From: Treponema sp.
GTDB taxonomy: Bacteria > Spirochaetota > Spirochaetia > Treponematales > Treponemataceae
Length of the DNA: 64,000 nt
NCBI GenBank assembly: GCA_014803985.1
Contig: JAAVAO010000051.1
Span: 1-64,000 of the forward strand
Reading direction: 5' to 3'
Position 1 is the stretch's first letter, and each line of letters begins with the position of its first letter. The position numbers were made by a program, and so were the translations under genes. Shown here in pieces: positions 35,425 through 43,599 of the stretch. Below the pieces are notes generated by a model. The model saw nothing but the letters and a program-made list of their open reading frames with translations. It was not told the DNA's origin and searched no databases.

Positions 35425-36978
35425 TTATTTTGATTTGCGAAGTCTTACCTTTTCTATATCTTCGCAGAAAAGTTCTCTTAAGTCGTTTAATCCCAAAGCC
35501 ATAAGTGCCATTCTGTCAATTCCAATTCCCCATGCAAGAACAGGAACATCCACTCCCATCGCCTTTGTCACCTCTGGGCGGAAAATGCCAGAACCTCCAA
35601 GTTCAAACCAACCCAAAACAGGATGCTTTATATGTACTTCAACAGATGGCTCTGTAAACGGAAAATATCCTGGCACGTACTTTACATCGGTTGCACCCGC
35701 AATTTCTGTGGCGAACATTTTCAGGAATCCCAAAAGTTTTTTCAAATTCGCTTCTTTGCCAAGTACAATGCCTTCTGTTTGGTAAAAATCGCTTAAGTGA
35801 GTTGCATCGACTTTGTCATATCTAAAGCATCGTACAATTCCAAAATACTTTCCAGGCACTTCGGCTTTGTGCAGTTGATGTGCGGAGAGAACTGTTCCCT
35901 GACTTCTTAAGATAAGGCGGCGCGTAAAATCGCGGTCAAATGTATAATTCCATCCGCGACTTCCTGAATTTCCTCCGTTTTCATGGGCTTCTGCAACGTT
36001 TGAAAGATATGGCTCTTCAATGGATTTTGCATGAGTTGGATTTTTAATGCGATACACATCGTGAATATCGCGCGCCGCGTGGAATTGAGGCATAAAGAGA
36101 GCGTCTCCATTCCAAAATTCTGTTTCCACAAGAGGACCGTCGAATTCTTGAAACCCAAGGGAGCAGAGTTTATCTTTTACAGACTCCAAAAATTGAACAT
36201 AAGGGTTTGTGCGACCGGGAATAATTCTTGCCGGTTGAATGGAAATATTGTATGGACGGAAAGTACCGTTTTTCCATTCTCCAGATGCAAGCATCTTTTG
36301 CGTAACCTCGCCAATTTCGTTTCCAGTGATTCCAGCGTTTTTAAGGGCGGCGCAAACTTCATCCGCTTTAGGCGTAAGGCAGTAGGAAACTGTTTCCCGT
36401 TCGATTATTTTAAATGGACTATCTGATGCGCCTCGTTTTTTTGCCATTCCAGTAATCGTTGTTTTTTCATCTTCCGAAAGAGCGTCATTGTCAAGTAAGC
36501 CATTTTCAGATTCCGCCGCTCTTTTTAAAAGAGTTGAAGCGATGGAAATACGTTTGGGAAGTGCTGATCCTGTGTATTCGGCTTTTTTTTCAGCGTTCAT
36601 CTTTAAAACGCCGTCTTTTGAAAGTTGTCCAAATGCACTTCCAATATCTTTGTTTTCAATGGTTAATGCGGCGGCAATTTCCGGCAAGGTTTTTGCACCG
36701 TTTTCTTTTAGCAAGACGACTACTCTTTCCTCTACAGAACCTGTTTTTGCAAGTTGCCGCCCATTTTCAGTAATTTCAAAATAGGTGTGCGGAGTGCGCG
36801 CAGTTTCTTTTAAAAGTTCTTTTCCTGAAAGCCAAGAGAACGCCTGATTTGCATGTCCTTCTTTATAATCCAATTCTTTTACAAGACGCTCAGAAGTGAG
36901 GATGTCGCTTTGTGAATAATGTAAAAGCACCTTCGTTTCAAGGGGATGCAGATTTTTTGTGATGTTTGCAATGTCCAT
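35425..36978 (-). CDS. pheS: Phenylalanine-tRNA ligase alpha subunit, archaeal/eukaryotic type
   Basis: The enzyme charges tRNA-Phe. The 517-residue length and N-terminal winged-helix repeats (about 1-200) match the archaeal/eukaryotic type, a replacement known in spirochaetes, rather than the 330-residue bacterial form. Class-II motif 2 is in FGIVRCFRYDKVDATHLSDF, and motif 3 in AWGIGIDRMALMALG near the end. ATG 36978 has AAGGTGA about ten bases upstream; an in-frame GTG lies four codons before. pheT is not in the window, so the alpha and beta genes are separated. No T-box is visible. Confidence 0.94.
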   Translation of the reverse strand: MDIANITKNLHPLETKVLLHYSQSDILTSERLVKELDYKEGHANQAFSWLSGKELLKETARTPHTYFEITENGRQLAKTGSVEERVVVLLKENGAKTLPEIAAALTIENKDIGSAFGQLSKDGVLKMNAEKKAEYTGSALPKRISIASTLLKRAAESENGLLDNDALSEDEKTTITGMAKKRGASDSPFKIIERETVSYCLTPKADEVCAALKNAGITGNEIGEVTQKMLASGEWKNGTFRPYNISIQPARIIPGRTNPYVQFLESVKDKLCSLGFQEFDGPLVETEFWNGDALFMPQFHAARDIHDVYRIKNPTHAKSIEEPYLSNVAEAHENGGNSGSRGWNYTFDRDFTRRLILRSQGTVLSAHQLHKAEVPGKYFGIVRCFRYDKVDATHLSDFYQTEGIVLGKEANLKKLLGFLKMFATEIAGATDVKYVPGYFPFTEPSVEVHIKHPVLGWFELGGSGIFRPEVTKAMGVDVPVLAWGIGIDRMALMALGLNDLRELFCEDIEKVRLRKSK

Positions 36979-37006
36979 TTTTAAAGTCACCTTTTTGGAT
37001 TTTTAG

Positions 37007-37411
37007 TTAGCGTACAAATTTTACATGACTATTATATTCTGCCCACTTTATTCCGCGTGCATCTTTAAAATATCTTTCCTTGTCCTTATTGATGTACATA
37101 AAACGAGTGTATTGATTTTCAACTCTAAAATCTTCAAGACAACCTTGAATGGCTTCCACTGCATTTGATTTTTCATAAAGATTGTACATAGCTCTGTATG
37201 TTATGCGAACTTCATCAAGCATTGGAAAATACTCTATTGTAACCTTTCCGCTTTTATCCTCAGAAGAAAGATGTTGGTCTTCTGGAACAATCGTTTTTTG
37301 AGAAAGGTCGGTTTGCATTTCATCTTCTGGCAATGCAGAAACTTCAGACTGTGCAAAAGAAAATCCTGCGATGACAAATAATGATAGCGTAATGGCAATA
37401 ATTTTTTTCAT
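37007..37411 (-). CDS. Small exported protein of unknown function
   Basis: The 134-residue protein has a clear signal peptide (KKIIAITLSLFVIAGFSFAQ, cleaved after Ala20 or nearby). An acidic, probably disordered segment (about 21-55) precedes a compact C-terminal part rich in aromatic residues. No family is recognised. It sits between another exported protein and pheS on the same strand, with about 38 bp and 28 bp gaps. Confidence 0.7.
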   Translation of the reverse strand: MKKIIAITLSLFVIAGFSFAQSEVSALPEDEMQTDLSQKTIVPEDQHLSSEDKSGKVTIEYFPMLDEVRITYRAMYNLYEKSNAVEAIQGCLEDFRVENQYTRFMYINKDKERYFKDARGIKWAEYNSHVKFVR

Positions 37412-37449
37412 AGTAAAAATCCTCCAAATTATGTATTAAACATCATAGT

Positions 37450-38247
37450 TTAAAATTGACTGTATTTAACTATTCTATCGGTTTCTAGAAAAAAATCAAG
37501 TTCAACGACATATCTGCCTGATTTTATTCCAATTTTCGGTTCAGAACAAATGAGTACACGACCATCAATTTCCTTTGGCTTGTTTTTTTCTATCCCTCGA
37601 TAGTATTCTCGAAGTCCGTTTTTCAGAGCGTCTTCCGTTGCTTTTTGAATGCCTTCAAATCCAATTGAAACAGGTGCATAACCGCGACCTTTTATTTTTT
37701 CTATACTTATAGTATTCCATCGCTTAAAATGCCACATCATTGTTGGAGTGCGTGAAAATTCAACCCAGCAGTAAAGACGGTTATTTTCAATCCACGGTTT
37801 TGTGTATAGAATTTCTCCATCCTCTTTTTGAATTTCTCCCAGCCCTGAAACTGCAAAATATTCTTTAACAGCACGCAATTTGTCTAGCGGGGTGTATTTA
37901 AAACTCCATCCATAAATCATTCCATTTAAAAGATACGGGGCGATTTTTTTTAAAGTTGCTATGGGATATTCAAAGGGTTTTGCGGAAACATCCGTTTCCT
38001 TTTCAAGTCCAGGATACGCATCAAGTTCTGCCCAAAGGGAAATAGTTATTTGTTCGGAAAAATCAGGTGTTTGGGCAAAAAAAGCGTTCATGCAAAGCAG
38101 CATAAAAAAAACGCTTGCCTTGCCTGTTAGAAATGTTGCAAAGCGGTGTTTGTGGCAGACGCTATAATATGCAGTTTCTATCTGGTTTTCTCCGTTTAAA
38201 GACATAGTATGCTTGCAATGAGAAATGCTATCTGTTTTACATTTCAA
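37450..38247 (-). CDS. Exported or membrane-anchored protein of unknown function
   Basis: The 265-residue frame begins with TTG at 38247, which has GGAGAG at a good distance and lies 14 bp after the rhomboid gene. A hydrophobic segment (KASVFFMLLCMNAFFAQ, about 44-60) looks like a signal or anchor, so a shorter start such as ATG 38205 is possible. The rest is soluble with alternating charge. No family is recognised; similar genes seem confined to spirochaetes. Confidence 0.65.
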   Translation of the reverse strand: MKCKTDSISHCKHTMSLNGENQIETAYYSVCHKHRFATFLTGKASVFFMLLCMNAFFAQTPDFSEQITISLWAELDAYPGLEKETDVSAKPFEYPIATLKKIAPYLLNGMIYGWSFKYTPLDKLRAVKEYFAVSGLGEIQKEDGEILYTKPWIENNRLYCWVEFSRTPTMMWHFKRWNTISIEKIKGRGYAPVSIGFEGIQKATEDALKNGLREYYRGIEKNKPKEIDGRVLICSEPKIGIKSGRYVVELDFFLETDRIVKYSQF

Positions 38248-38261
38248 TTTTCAACTCTCCA

Positions 38262-38900
38262 TTATCTATACGCATCTTTCCAAACTTTTATAGGGTTCAC
38301 TCCCATGCGGACAAGAAAATAGACAAAGGCTGTAGCAAATCCAAATAAGTGCGTAAAATGGGCGACATTTGAATTAGTCCTGTAAAATTGACTGAAAAGT
38401 TCAATGCCTGCATAAATGAGTACTAAAAGTGGAGAAGGAATTGGCAAAATTCCCCACACAAAAATATGTGCGCGCGGAAAAATCACTGCAAATGCAAAAA
38501 GAATTGCGTAAAGCGCGCCGCTTGCTCCCACTAGAATCGACATATAGCTTCTTGTGAGCGTGTAATAGCCTAAAGAACAAAGTCCACTCAAAAAACCGCA
38601 AATCAAGTACAATAAAATGAACTCTTTTGAACCAATTGCTTTTTCAACGGATATTCCAAAGAACAAAAGACCTATCATATTTGAAAGAAGATGCATAAGG
38701 CTGCCATGTACGAACATATAGGTGAACGGTTGCCAAAACATTTTTTTATAAATAACAAACGCAGGACACATTCCCAAATAAAATTGCAGATTCGGGAAAA
38801 ACGAGGTTATGGCAAAAACAAAGCAGTTTGCAGCAATGAGAATTAAACTTGCATTAAAATAGGAGTATTTAAAAGGCCGTCTTAATGGATTTTTTACCAT
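38262..38900 (-). CDS. Rhomboid-family intramembrane serine protease
   Basis: The 212-residue protein has six hydrophobic segments. The catalytic Ser is in GASGALYAILFAF (segment 4, about 128), and the paired His in HLFGFATAFVYF (segment 6, about 190). A WQPFTYMFVHGSLMHLLSNM segment with conserved His and Asn precedes them. It should cleave membrane proteins within the bilayer. Its ATG overlaps the stop of the diguanylate-cyclase gene by one base, so the two are coupled. Confidence 0.92.
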   Translation of the reverse strand: MVKNPLRRPFKYSYFNASLILIAANCFVFAITSFFPNLQFYLGMCPAFVIYKKMFWQPFTYMFVHGSLMHLLSNMIGLLFFGISVEKAIGSKEFILLYLICGFLSGLCSLGYYTLTRSYMSILVGASGALYAILFAFAVIFPRAHIFVWGILPIPSPLLVLIYAGIELFSQFYRTNSNVAHFTHLFGFATAFVYFLVRMGVNPIKVWKDAYR

Positions 38901-40000
38901 TAGTCTTCTTCTTCATCAAGAGAAACAAGAGATGGCGGCGCATACGTTACACGATTCCTTCCATTATGCTTTGACATATAAAGCCCTTGATCGGCTTGAT
39001 TAACAAGTTGCTTTGCAAGTGTGATAGGATTTGTTTCATAGTTAAAGACTGCTACACCACAAGAAATAGTAACGTGCATGTGTTGGTCATTGAACACAAA
39101 GTCATATTCTTCAATGCAAGCGCGTATTCGTTCTGCCACAGCAAGGGCATCGTCTTTTTCCGTGTCATTTAACATAACGGTGAATTCCTCTCCACCGTAT
39201 CGACTTGCAAGGTCGTTTTCACGCATATTTTCTTTGATAAGGGCGGCAACTTGTTTGAGAACATAATCGCCACATTCATGACCATACGTATCATTGAAGT
39301 GCTTGAAAAAATCAATGTCGAACATAATGACTGAAAGCGGTAATCTTTGATTTATCGCAATATCAAGTTTTTCAGAGAGGACATTAAAAAAGAAGTACTT
39401 TAATTTGAGTTGTGTCATCATATCTGTTGAAGAACGTTCAATCAATGTTGCATTGTTGATTGCAATGGCAGAAAGAGACGCAATTGTTGAAACGAGATTT
39501 TTTTCATAGTCTGTATAGTCCGCTTCTTCTTCTGTGCCAATGACAAGGCGTTCTCCTAAAAACAAAATTCCGTTCAAGTGATTTTTTTGAATAAGCGGAA
39601 TAATAAGCGTGGGTTCTAAAGAGCGTAAAACAGCAATGGCATTGCTTTTGGGGTATTTTTTCTCCAGCCCTTCAATAGTTATAGGTCGTTTTTCATTTGC
39701 TAAAAATGTAATCACGGGGTCAGTAAAAGAAATTTTATAACTCTGATTAGAATCGGCGGAAGTTAAATTGTGCTTTGTTTTTAGAACGAGATTGTCAGAC
39801 ATGAGGAAGTCTAAAACAAAAATACCTGCATCAATAACATGAAGTTGAGCCATACAGGAGAATACAATTGATTCTAAAAGTTTGCTAGAGTCCAAAGTAG
39901 AGCTAAATGAGCGCGAAATGTCAATCATTTGCTCTAAATCATAGATTTGCTTTTCGTATTCGAAAATTTTATCTTTTAAAGTTTTATATTTTCTTGCCAT
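38900..40000 (-). CDS. GAF-GGDEF diguanylate cyclase
   Basis: The protein makes cyclic di-GMP. Residues about 1-25 form a coiled helix and about 25-195 a GAF-type sensor domain. A GGDEF domain follows at about 200-355 with the active-site variant GGEEF in SRYGGEEFTVML. The allosteric inhibitory site RxxD is present five residues upstream (REND), so product inhibition is expected. There is no membrane segment, so it is cytoplasmic. It heads the minus-strand run leading to the rhomboid protease. Confidence 0.94.
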   Translation of the reverse strand: MARKYKTLKDKIFEYEKQIYDLEQMIDISRSFSSTLDSSKLLESIVFSCMAQLHVIDAGIFVLDFLMSDNLVLKTKHNLTSADSNQSYKISFTDPVITFLANEKRPITIEGLEKKYPKSNAIAVLRSLEPTLIIPLIQKNHLNGILFLGERLVIGTEEEADYTDYEKNLVSTIASLSAIAINNATLIERSSTDMMTQLKLKYFFFNVLSEKLDIAINQRLPLSVIMFDIDFFKHFNDTYGHECGDYVLKQVAALIKENMRENDLASRYGGEEFTVMLNDTEKDDALAVAERIRACIEEYDFVFNDQHMHVTISCGVAVFNYETNPITLAKQLVNQADQGLYMSKHNGRNRVTYAPPSLVSLDEEED

Positions 40001-40113
40001 TCCTATAATTCTAACCCCGTATTATAAATTTGTCTAGTTTTTTGTGAAAATTGTCTTTTTTTTAGCGACATTTTATTTTACTGCGTACACAGAAAGTTTT
40101 TTGGTGAATTTTT

Positions 40114-40142
40114 TTGAGATTTTTTTTGATTTATGGTATAAT
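40114..40142 (+). promoter_or_regulatory. Consensus promoter predicting a leaderless rsmE mRNA
   Basis: TTGAGA (40114-40119), a 17-bp spacer and TATAAT (40137-40142) with a TGn extension. The rsmE ATG starts 7 nt after the -10 box, which is where transcription should begin. Confidence 0.75.
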
Positions 40143-40149
40143 CTGTGCA

Positions 40150-40938
40150 ATGAATATTTGCTTGTTTTCTGTAGATGAGATAGAAAAACCGCTTTCTTTA
40201 AATGATGAGCGTGGTGTTCACATTTTAAATGTGTTACATAAAAAAGAAGGCGAAAGTTTTTTTGCAGGCATTATAAATGGTTCGTCTGGAATTGCAACCA
40301 TTACAAAAATTACTTCTAATGATATAGAATATACATTTACCCCAAAAAATGATGGTGAAAAACCGCTTTGTCCTCTTAAAATGATTATAGGGTTTCCCCG
40401 TCCAATTCAATTAAAAAGACTTTTGCGCGATATGGCATCCATTGGTGTGGAGGAAGTTTTTCTTATTGGAACTGAACTTGGTGAAAAGTCATATATGAAG
40501 TCAACTCTCTCTTCTCATGATGCTGCATATAAAATGCTTCTTGATGGAACTGTTCAAGCGGCAAGCACATATATTCCGTCTTTGTCTATTCTTCGCGATT
40601 TAAAAGAATGTGTTTCTGTGATGAATCGTGCGCCAAACGCTTCATCTGTTGTTTTAAAGGTTGCGCTTGACAATGTGAATCCTGATACATCGCTGTATAG
40701 CGCACTAAAGGAATCTTGCTTTGGTCAAAAGGGCGTGTGTCAAGGCGGAGTAAATCAAAAAAGGGGGAGTGTAGTTGCGGCGATAGGAAGTGAACGCGGC
40801 TGGACGGACAATGAACGCGCTGTTTTTAAGGCAAACGGATTTTTAAGATGTGGAATGGGTTCTCGCGTAATGCGTACTGAAACCGCTTCAACAGTTGCCG
40901 CTTCTGTAATAATGGCGGAATGCGGTTGGTTGGGTTGA
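40150..40938 (+). CDS. rsmE: 16S rRNA m3U1498 methyltransferase RsmE
   Basis: RsmE methylates N3 of U1498 in 16S rRNA. From ATG 40150 the protein has 262 residues. An N-terminal PUA-like domain includes HILNVLHKKEGESF. The SPOUT knot follows with MIIGFPRPIQLKRLLRDMASIG, AIGSERGWTDNERAVFKANG and RVMRTETASTVAASVI near the end. An upstream in-frame ATG at 40114 lies inside the promoter and is rejected. There is no Shine-Dalgarno sequence; the mRNA is predicted to be leaderless. Confidence 0.92.
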   Translation: MNICLFSVDEIEKPLSLNDERGVHILNVLHKKEGESFFAGIINGSSGIATITKITSNDIEYTFTPKNDGEKPLCPLKMIIGFPRPIQLKRLLRDMASIGVEEVFLIGTELGEKSYMKSTLSSHDAAYKMLLDGTVQAASTYIPSLSILRDLKECVSVMNRAPNASSVVLKVALDNVNPDTSLYSALKESCFGQKGVCQGGVNQKRGSVVAAIGSERGWTDNERAVFKANGFLRCGMGSRVMRTETASTVAASVIMAECGWLG

Positions 40939-40939
40939 C

Positions 40940-41090
40940 GGTTAAAAATAGGCAACTGAGATAGCGTTGCCTATTTTTAATGCGAGTTTTTTCAAAACTC
41001 GCTTATTTATTGCTATTTCTTACTTCGTTACGAAATAGCGTTTTCAACAACTCCCGAATCTGAAGATTCGTTCGTTGTTGAAAAGTAAGA
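40940..41090 (+). repeat. Four-hairpin intergenic cassette (single copy) after rsmE
   Basis: Hairpins in order: H1 40944-40978 (AAAAATAGGCAAC/GTTGCCTATTTTT), H2 about 40983-41002 (GCGAGTTTT/AAAACTCGC), H3 about 41012-41040 (GCTATTTC/GAAATAGC), H4 about 41041-41084 (TTTTCAACAA/TTGTTGAAAA). The arm sequences differ from the copies at 62.5 kb by paired changes. H1 can also serve as the rsmE terminator. Confidence 0.85.
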
Positions 41091-41092
41091 GA

Positions 41093-41135
41093 TATAATGA
41101 AAAAGCAGTCAAAGAATACTGTCTGCTTTTATAGG
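41093..41135 (+). promoter_or_regulatory. Candidate -10 box and start-site hairpin before the HExxH gene
   Basis: TATAAT lies at 41093-41098, just past the repeat cassette, without a good -35. A hairpin AAAAGCAG/CTGCTTTT (about 41104-41133) lies at the predicted transcript start, followed by TATAGGAG. It may be an attenuator or a 5'-stabilising structure. Confidence 0.4.
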
Positions 41136-41155
41136 AGTTAAGAAAAAAGATATAA

Positions 41156-41968
41156 ATGGAAAACACTCGAATTAAAGAAATCCTTTTGGATATTGCTCCT
41201 ACGAACTTGGACTTTACTGTTACGCAAACAGGAAAGGAGAGCAAGCGTGTGAATGGTCTTTATGCTCCTGATACACATGAAATTCTTTTGCATAATAAAA
41301 ACTTTAAAACTGATAATCAGTTGATTTATACGGCAGTGCACGAATATACTCACCATTTGAATGCAGAGGAACTTTTAAATACAAGCGGAGTTTCTGCAAT
41401 TTACAATGCGAAGGTGCATAATCAAGCGTTTTGGGCGAGATTTGACAGTTTAATAAAAATTGCAGAACAAAAAGGCTATTACACACTTTCGATAGCGGGG
41501 AACGCCGAACTTGAAGAAATAACACAAAAAATTAAAAAAGACTATCTTGAAGTGAACGGTCGTTTGATGCAAGAGTTTGGCAGACTTTTGATAAAGGCGC
41601 ATAAACTGTGCGAAGAGGCGGATATTCGTTATGAAGACTATATTGACAGGATTCTTTGTCTGCCTCGTAGTTCTGCAAAAGATATTCAACGTGTTGGAGC
41701 GGTTGCAGTGAATCCAGCGATTGGATTTGATAATATGAAAGTTGTTGCGTCTGTTCGCAAAAATGATGATCGTGCTGAAGCGGAACAGGAATTTATAAAG
41801 GGGAACAGTCCTGCGGGAGTTCGTGAAATGATGCGACAAAAGGCGGGGACTGCTCATCAAACGAATCCAAAAGAGCGACTTGAGCGTGAAAAAAATCGCC
41901 TTGAGCGAACTATAAAACAACTTTCGGAGCGACTTGAATTTGTGGAGGAAAGCCTTGCGAATCTTTAA
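41156..41968 (+). CDS. Cytoplasmic HExxH-motif protein of unknown function
   Basis: The 270-residue protein has no signal peptide. VHEYTHHLNAEEL (about 61-73) contains HExxH, the zinc site of metallopeptidases, preceded by a helix typical of that site. A long helical C-terminal half ends in a Leu/Arg/Glu coiled coil (about 235-268). The nearest AGGAG is 18 bases upstream, further than usual. The gene overlaps the next, exported-protein gene by 14 nt. It may be a metalloprotease; the third zinc ligand is not obvious. Confidence 0.7.
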   Translation: MENTRIKEILLDIAPTNLDFTVTQTGKESKRVNGLYAPDTHEILLHNKNFKTDNQLIYTAVHEYTHHLNAEELLNTSGVSAIYNAKVHNQAFWARFDSLIKIAEQKGYYTLSIAGNAELEEITQKIKKDYLEVNGRLMQEFGRLLIKAHKLCEEADIRYEDYIDRILCLPRSSAKDIQRVGAVAVNPAIGFDNMKVVASVRKNDDRAEAEQEFIKGNSPAGVREMMRQKAGTAHQTNPKERLEREKNRLERTIKQLSERLEFVEESLANL

Positions 41969-42893
41969 CCTATTTCTATTGACAGTTGTGTTATTATTAA
42001 ATGCTACATTTGTTTTTTCACAAAATTCTTCGGGCGTGAATATGCCTTCCGTTTCTATGCCGTCTTCTCCAACTTCACCGTCTATGCCCTCACTTTCTGT
42101 GCCTTCTCTTGATTCAAAATTTTATATTCCACAAACTGTTGTTTCAAATAAAAAAGATGTTGTTCCAAATCCAAAGCATGAAAATAATCAGGAGTCACAA
42201 GCGTCTTCTGTTGCATCTGTTGCTGCGTTAAATCCAATGCCAACGCTAGATACATCTACAGAGAACGCTCTTTATTCGATGGACTCAGGCTTTGTTTCTG
42301 CATCGGATATAAGTTCGTTAGGACATAACGGGCTTTTGGGGAGTTTGTACGGATTGACTGGTGGTGCGTCTAGATTATCATCAGCTTCAAATGACACTAT
42401 GCTTTTAAAGATTATGCAGGGGCTTTCTGAAATAAAAAAGCAACAGGATGAACTTTCTGAAAAAGTTTTGGCAAATGAAAACACAATGAAAAATCAGGAG
42501 ACTTACAATAAGGCTGAAAAATCCAACAATCCTGCAATTTTGCGTTTTGTTATAAACGGTTATAATATTTCTGATACGTGCAAGACGGTTTATTTTAGTG
42601 AAAAGGAAAATGATGGTTCTTTTCTTTTGACGGCGGACAGGCGTTATCTTTTTGAAGATAAGCCGCGAAACGAAACATTCTATTTCCTTTTCCGAAGCAA
42701 TGGAATTGGAGGGGCTTCACGGGCTTATAATATAGAGCCGGCGATTGTGCAGGATTACAAAAACGAAGACTCAATGGTATATAAATTTTGCCAGCAAAAT
42801 GATTTAAAGGCGGATAAAATTGGGAATCTTGTAACATTGCACACTGCTTCTGCAGACTTGAATTGTGATCTTTTGCTGGATATTGGTGAATGA
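41955..42893 (+). CDS. Exported Ser/Pro-rich protein of unknown function
   Basis: TTG 41955 is the likely start because GGAGG lies six bases upstream and the frame then gives a compact signal peptide (RIFNLFLLTVVLLLNATFVFSQ). The mature protein of about 290 residues begins with a Ser/Pro/Met-rich linker (NMPSVSMPSSP-type, about 25-60). A short coiled coil lies near 165-190, and a beta-rich C-terminal domain (about 195-312) follows. There is no lipobox. It overlaps the HExxH gene and lies one base before rsmG. Confidence 0.7.
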   Translation: MRIFNLFLLTVVLLLNATFVFSQNSSGVNMPSVSMPSSPTSPSMPSLSVPSLDSKFYIPQTVVSNKKDVVPNPKHENNQESQASSVASVAALNPMPTLDTSTENALYSMDSGFVSASDISSLGHNGLLGSLYGLTGGASRLSSASNDTMLLKIMQGLSEIKKQQDELSEKVLANENTMKNQETYNKAEKSNNPAILRFVINGYNISDTCKTVYFSEKENDGSFLLTADRRYLFEDKPRNETFYFLFRSNGIGGASRAYNIEPAIVQDYKNEDSMVYKFCQQNDLKADKIGNLVTLHTASADLNCDLLLDIGE

Positions 42894-42894
42894 A

Positions 42895-43599
42895 ATGTCT
42901 GAAAAATTGCAGACAGGACTTGCACAATTGCATTTTACTCCTGAACAAATAAATTCACTTTCTACTATGATGGATACATATATCCGGGAAATAATTCTTT
43001 TTAACAGTGCGTATAATTTGACAAATACGAGCGATTATGACGAAATAGTGATTTTTCATATTTTAGACAGTCTTTCGGCAGTTAAAAAAATTCAGAATAT
43101 AGCGGAATGTATTTCTAAAAATCCACAGGAAGTACAGATTGCAGATATTGGTTCTGGAGGGGGTTTGCCTGGAATTCCGCTGGCGGCGGCTCTTCCTCAG
43201 TATAATTTTACTTTGGTTGAACGAATGGACAAGAGATGTGCATTTTTAGAAAATGCCGTTGCTATTCTTGGTCTAAAAAATGTGGTAGTTTTAAAGGCGG
43301 AGGCGGAAAGGGTTGCCACAGAATCGTTTGACATTGTTACATTTCGTGCGTTTCGTCCTTTGGATAAAAAAATTGCAAAAACGCTTCTTTCGCTATTAAA
43401 AAGAGGCGGATTTCTTGCTGCATATAAAGCAAAAAAAGAAAACATAAAAACTGAAATGGATGAGATAAAAACCTTGATTCCAAACTATGAGGTTTTTCCT
43501 CTGTCTGTTCCCTTTTTAACGGATGCACCTATTGATTCAAATACGCTCAATTTGGATTTGCGTGAAAGAAATTTGATGGTAATGGGGCGAATGCATTAA
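42895..43599 (+). CDS. rsmG: 16S rRNA m7G527 methyltransferase RsmG (GidB)
   Basis: RsmG methylates N7 of G527 in 16S rRNA; its loss gives low-level streptomycin resistance. ATG 42895 begins one base after the preceding stop codon, giving 234 residues. SAM motif I is ADIGSGGGLPGIPLA (about 83-97). Other family motifs are NLTNTSDYDEIVIFHILDS, LVERMDKRCAFLENA and VTFRAFRPLDK. The last codons (GAATGCATTAA) are also the start of the first unit of the tandem array that follows. Confidence 0.94.
   Translation: MSEKLQTGLAQLHFTPEQINSLSTMMDTYIREIILFNSAYNLTNTSDYDEIVIFHILDSLSAVKKIQNIAECISKNPQEVQIADIGSGGGLPGIPLAAALPQYNFTLVERMDKRCAFLENAVAILGLKNVVVLKAEAERVATESFDIVTFRAFRPLDKKIAKTLLSLLKRGGFLAAYKAKKENIKTEMDEIKTLIPNYEVFPLSVPFLTDAPIDSNTLNLDLRERNLMVMGRMH

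Noticed and set aside
36979-37006. T-box leader for pheS
   Set aside because: Only 28 bp separate pheS from the upstream gene, with no specifier stem or T-box sequence.
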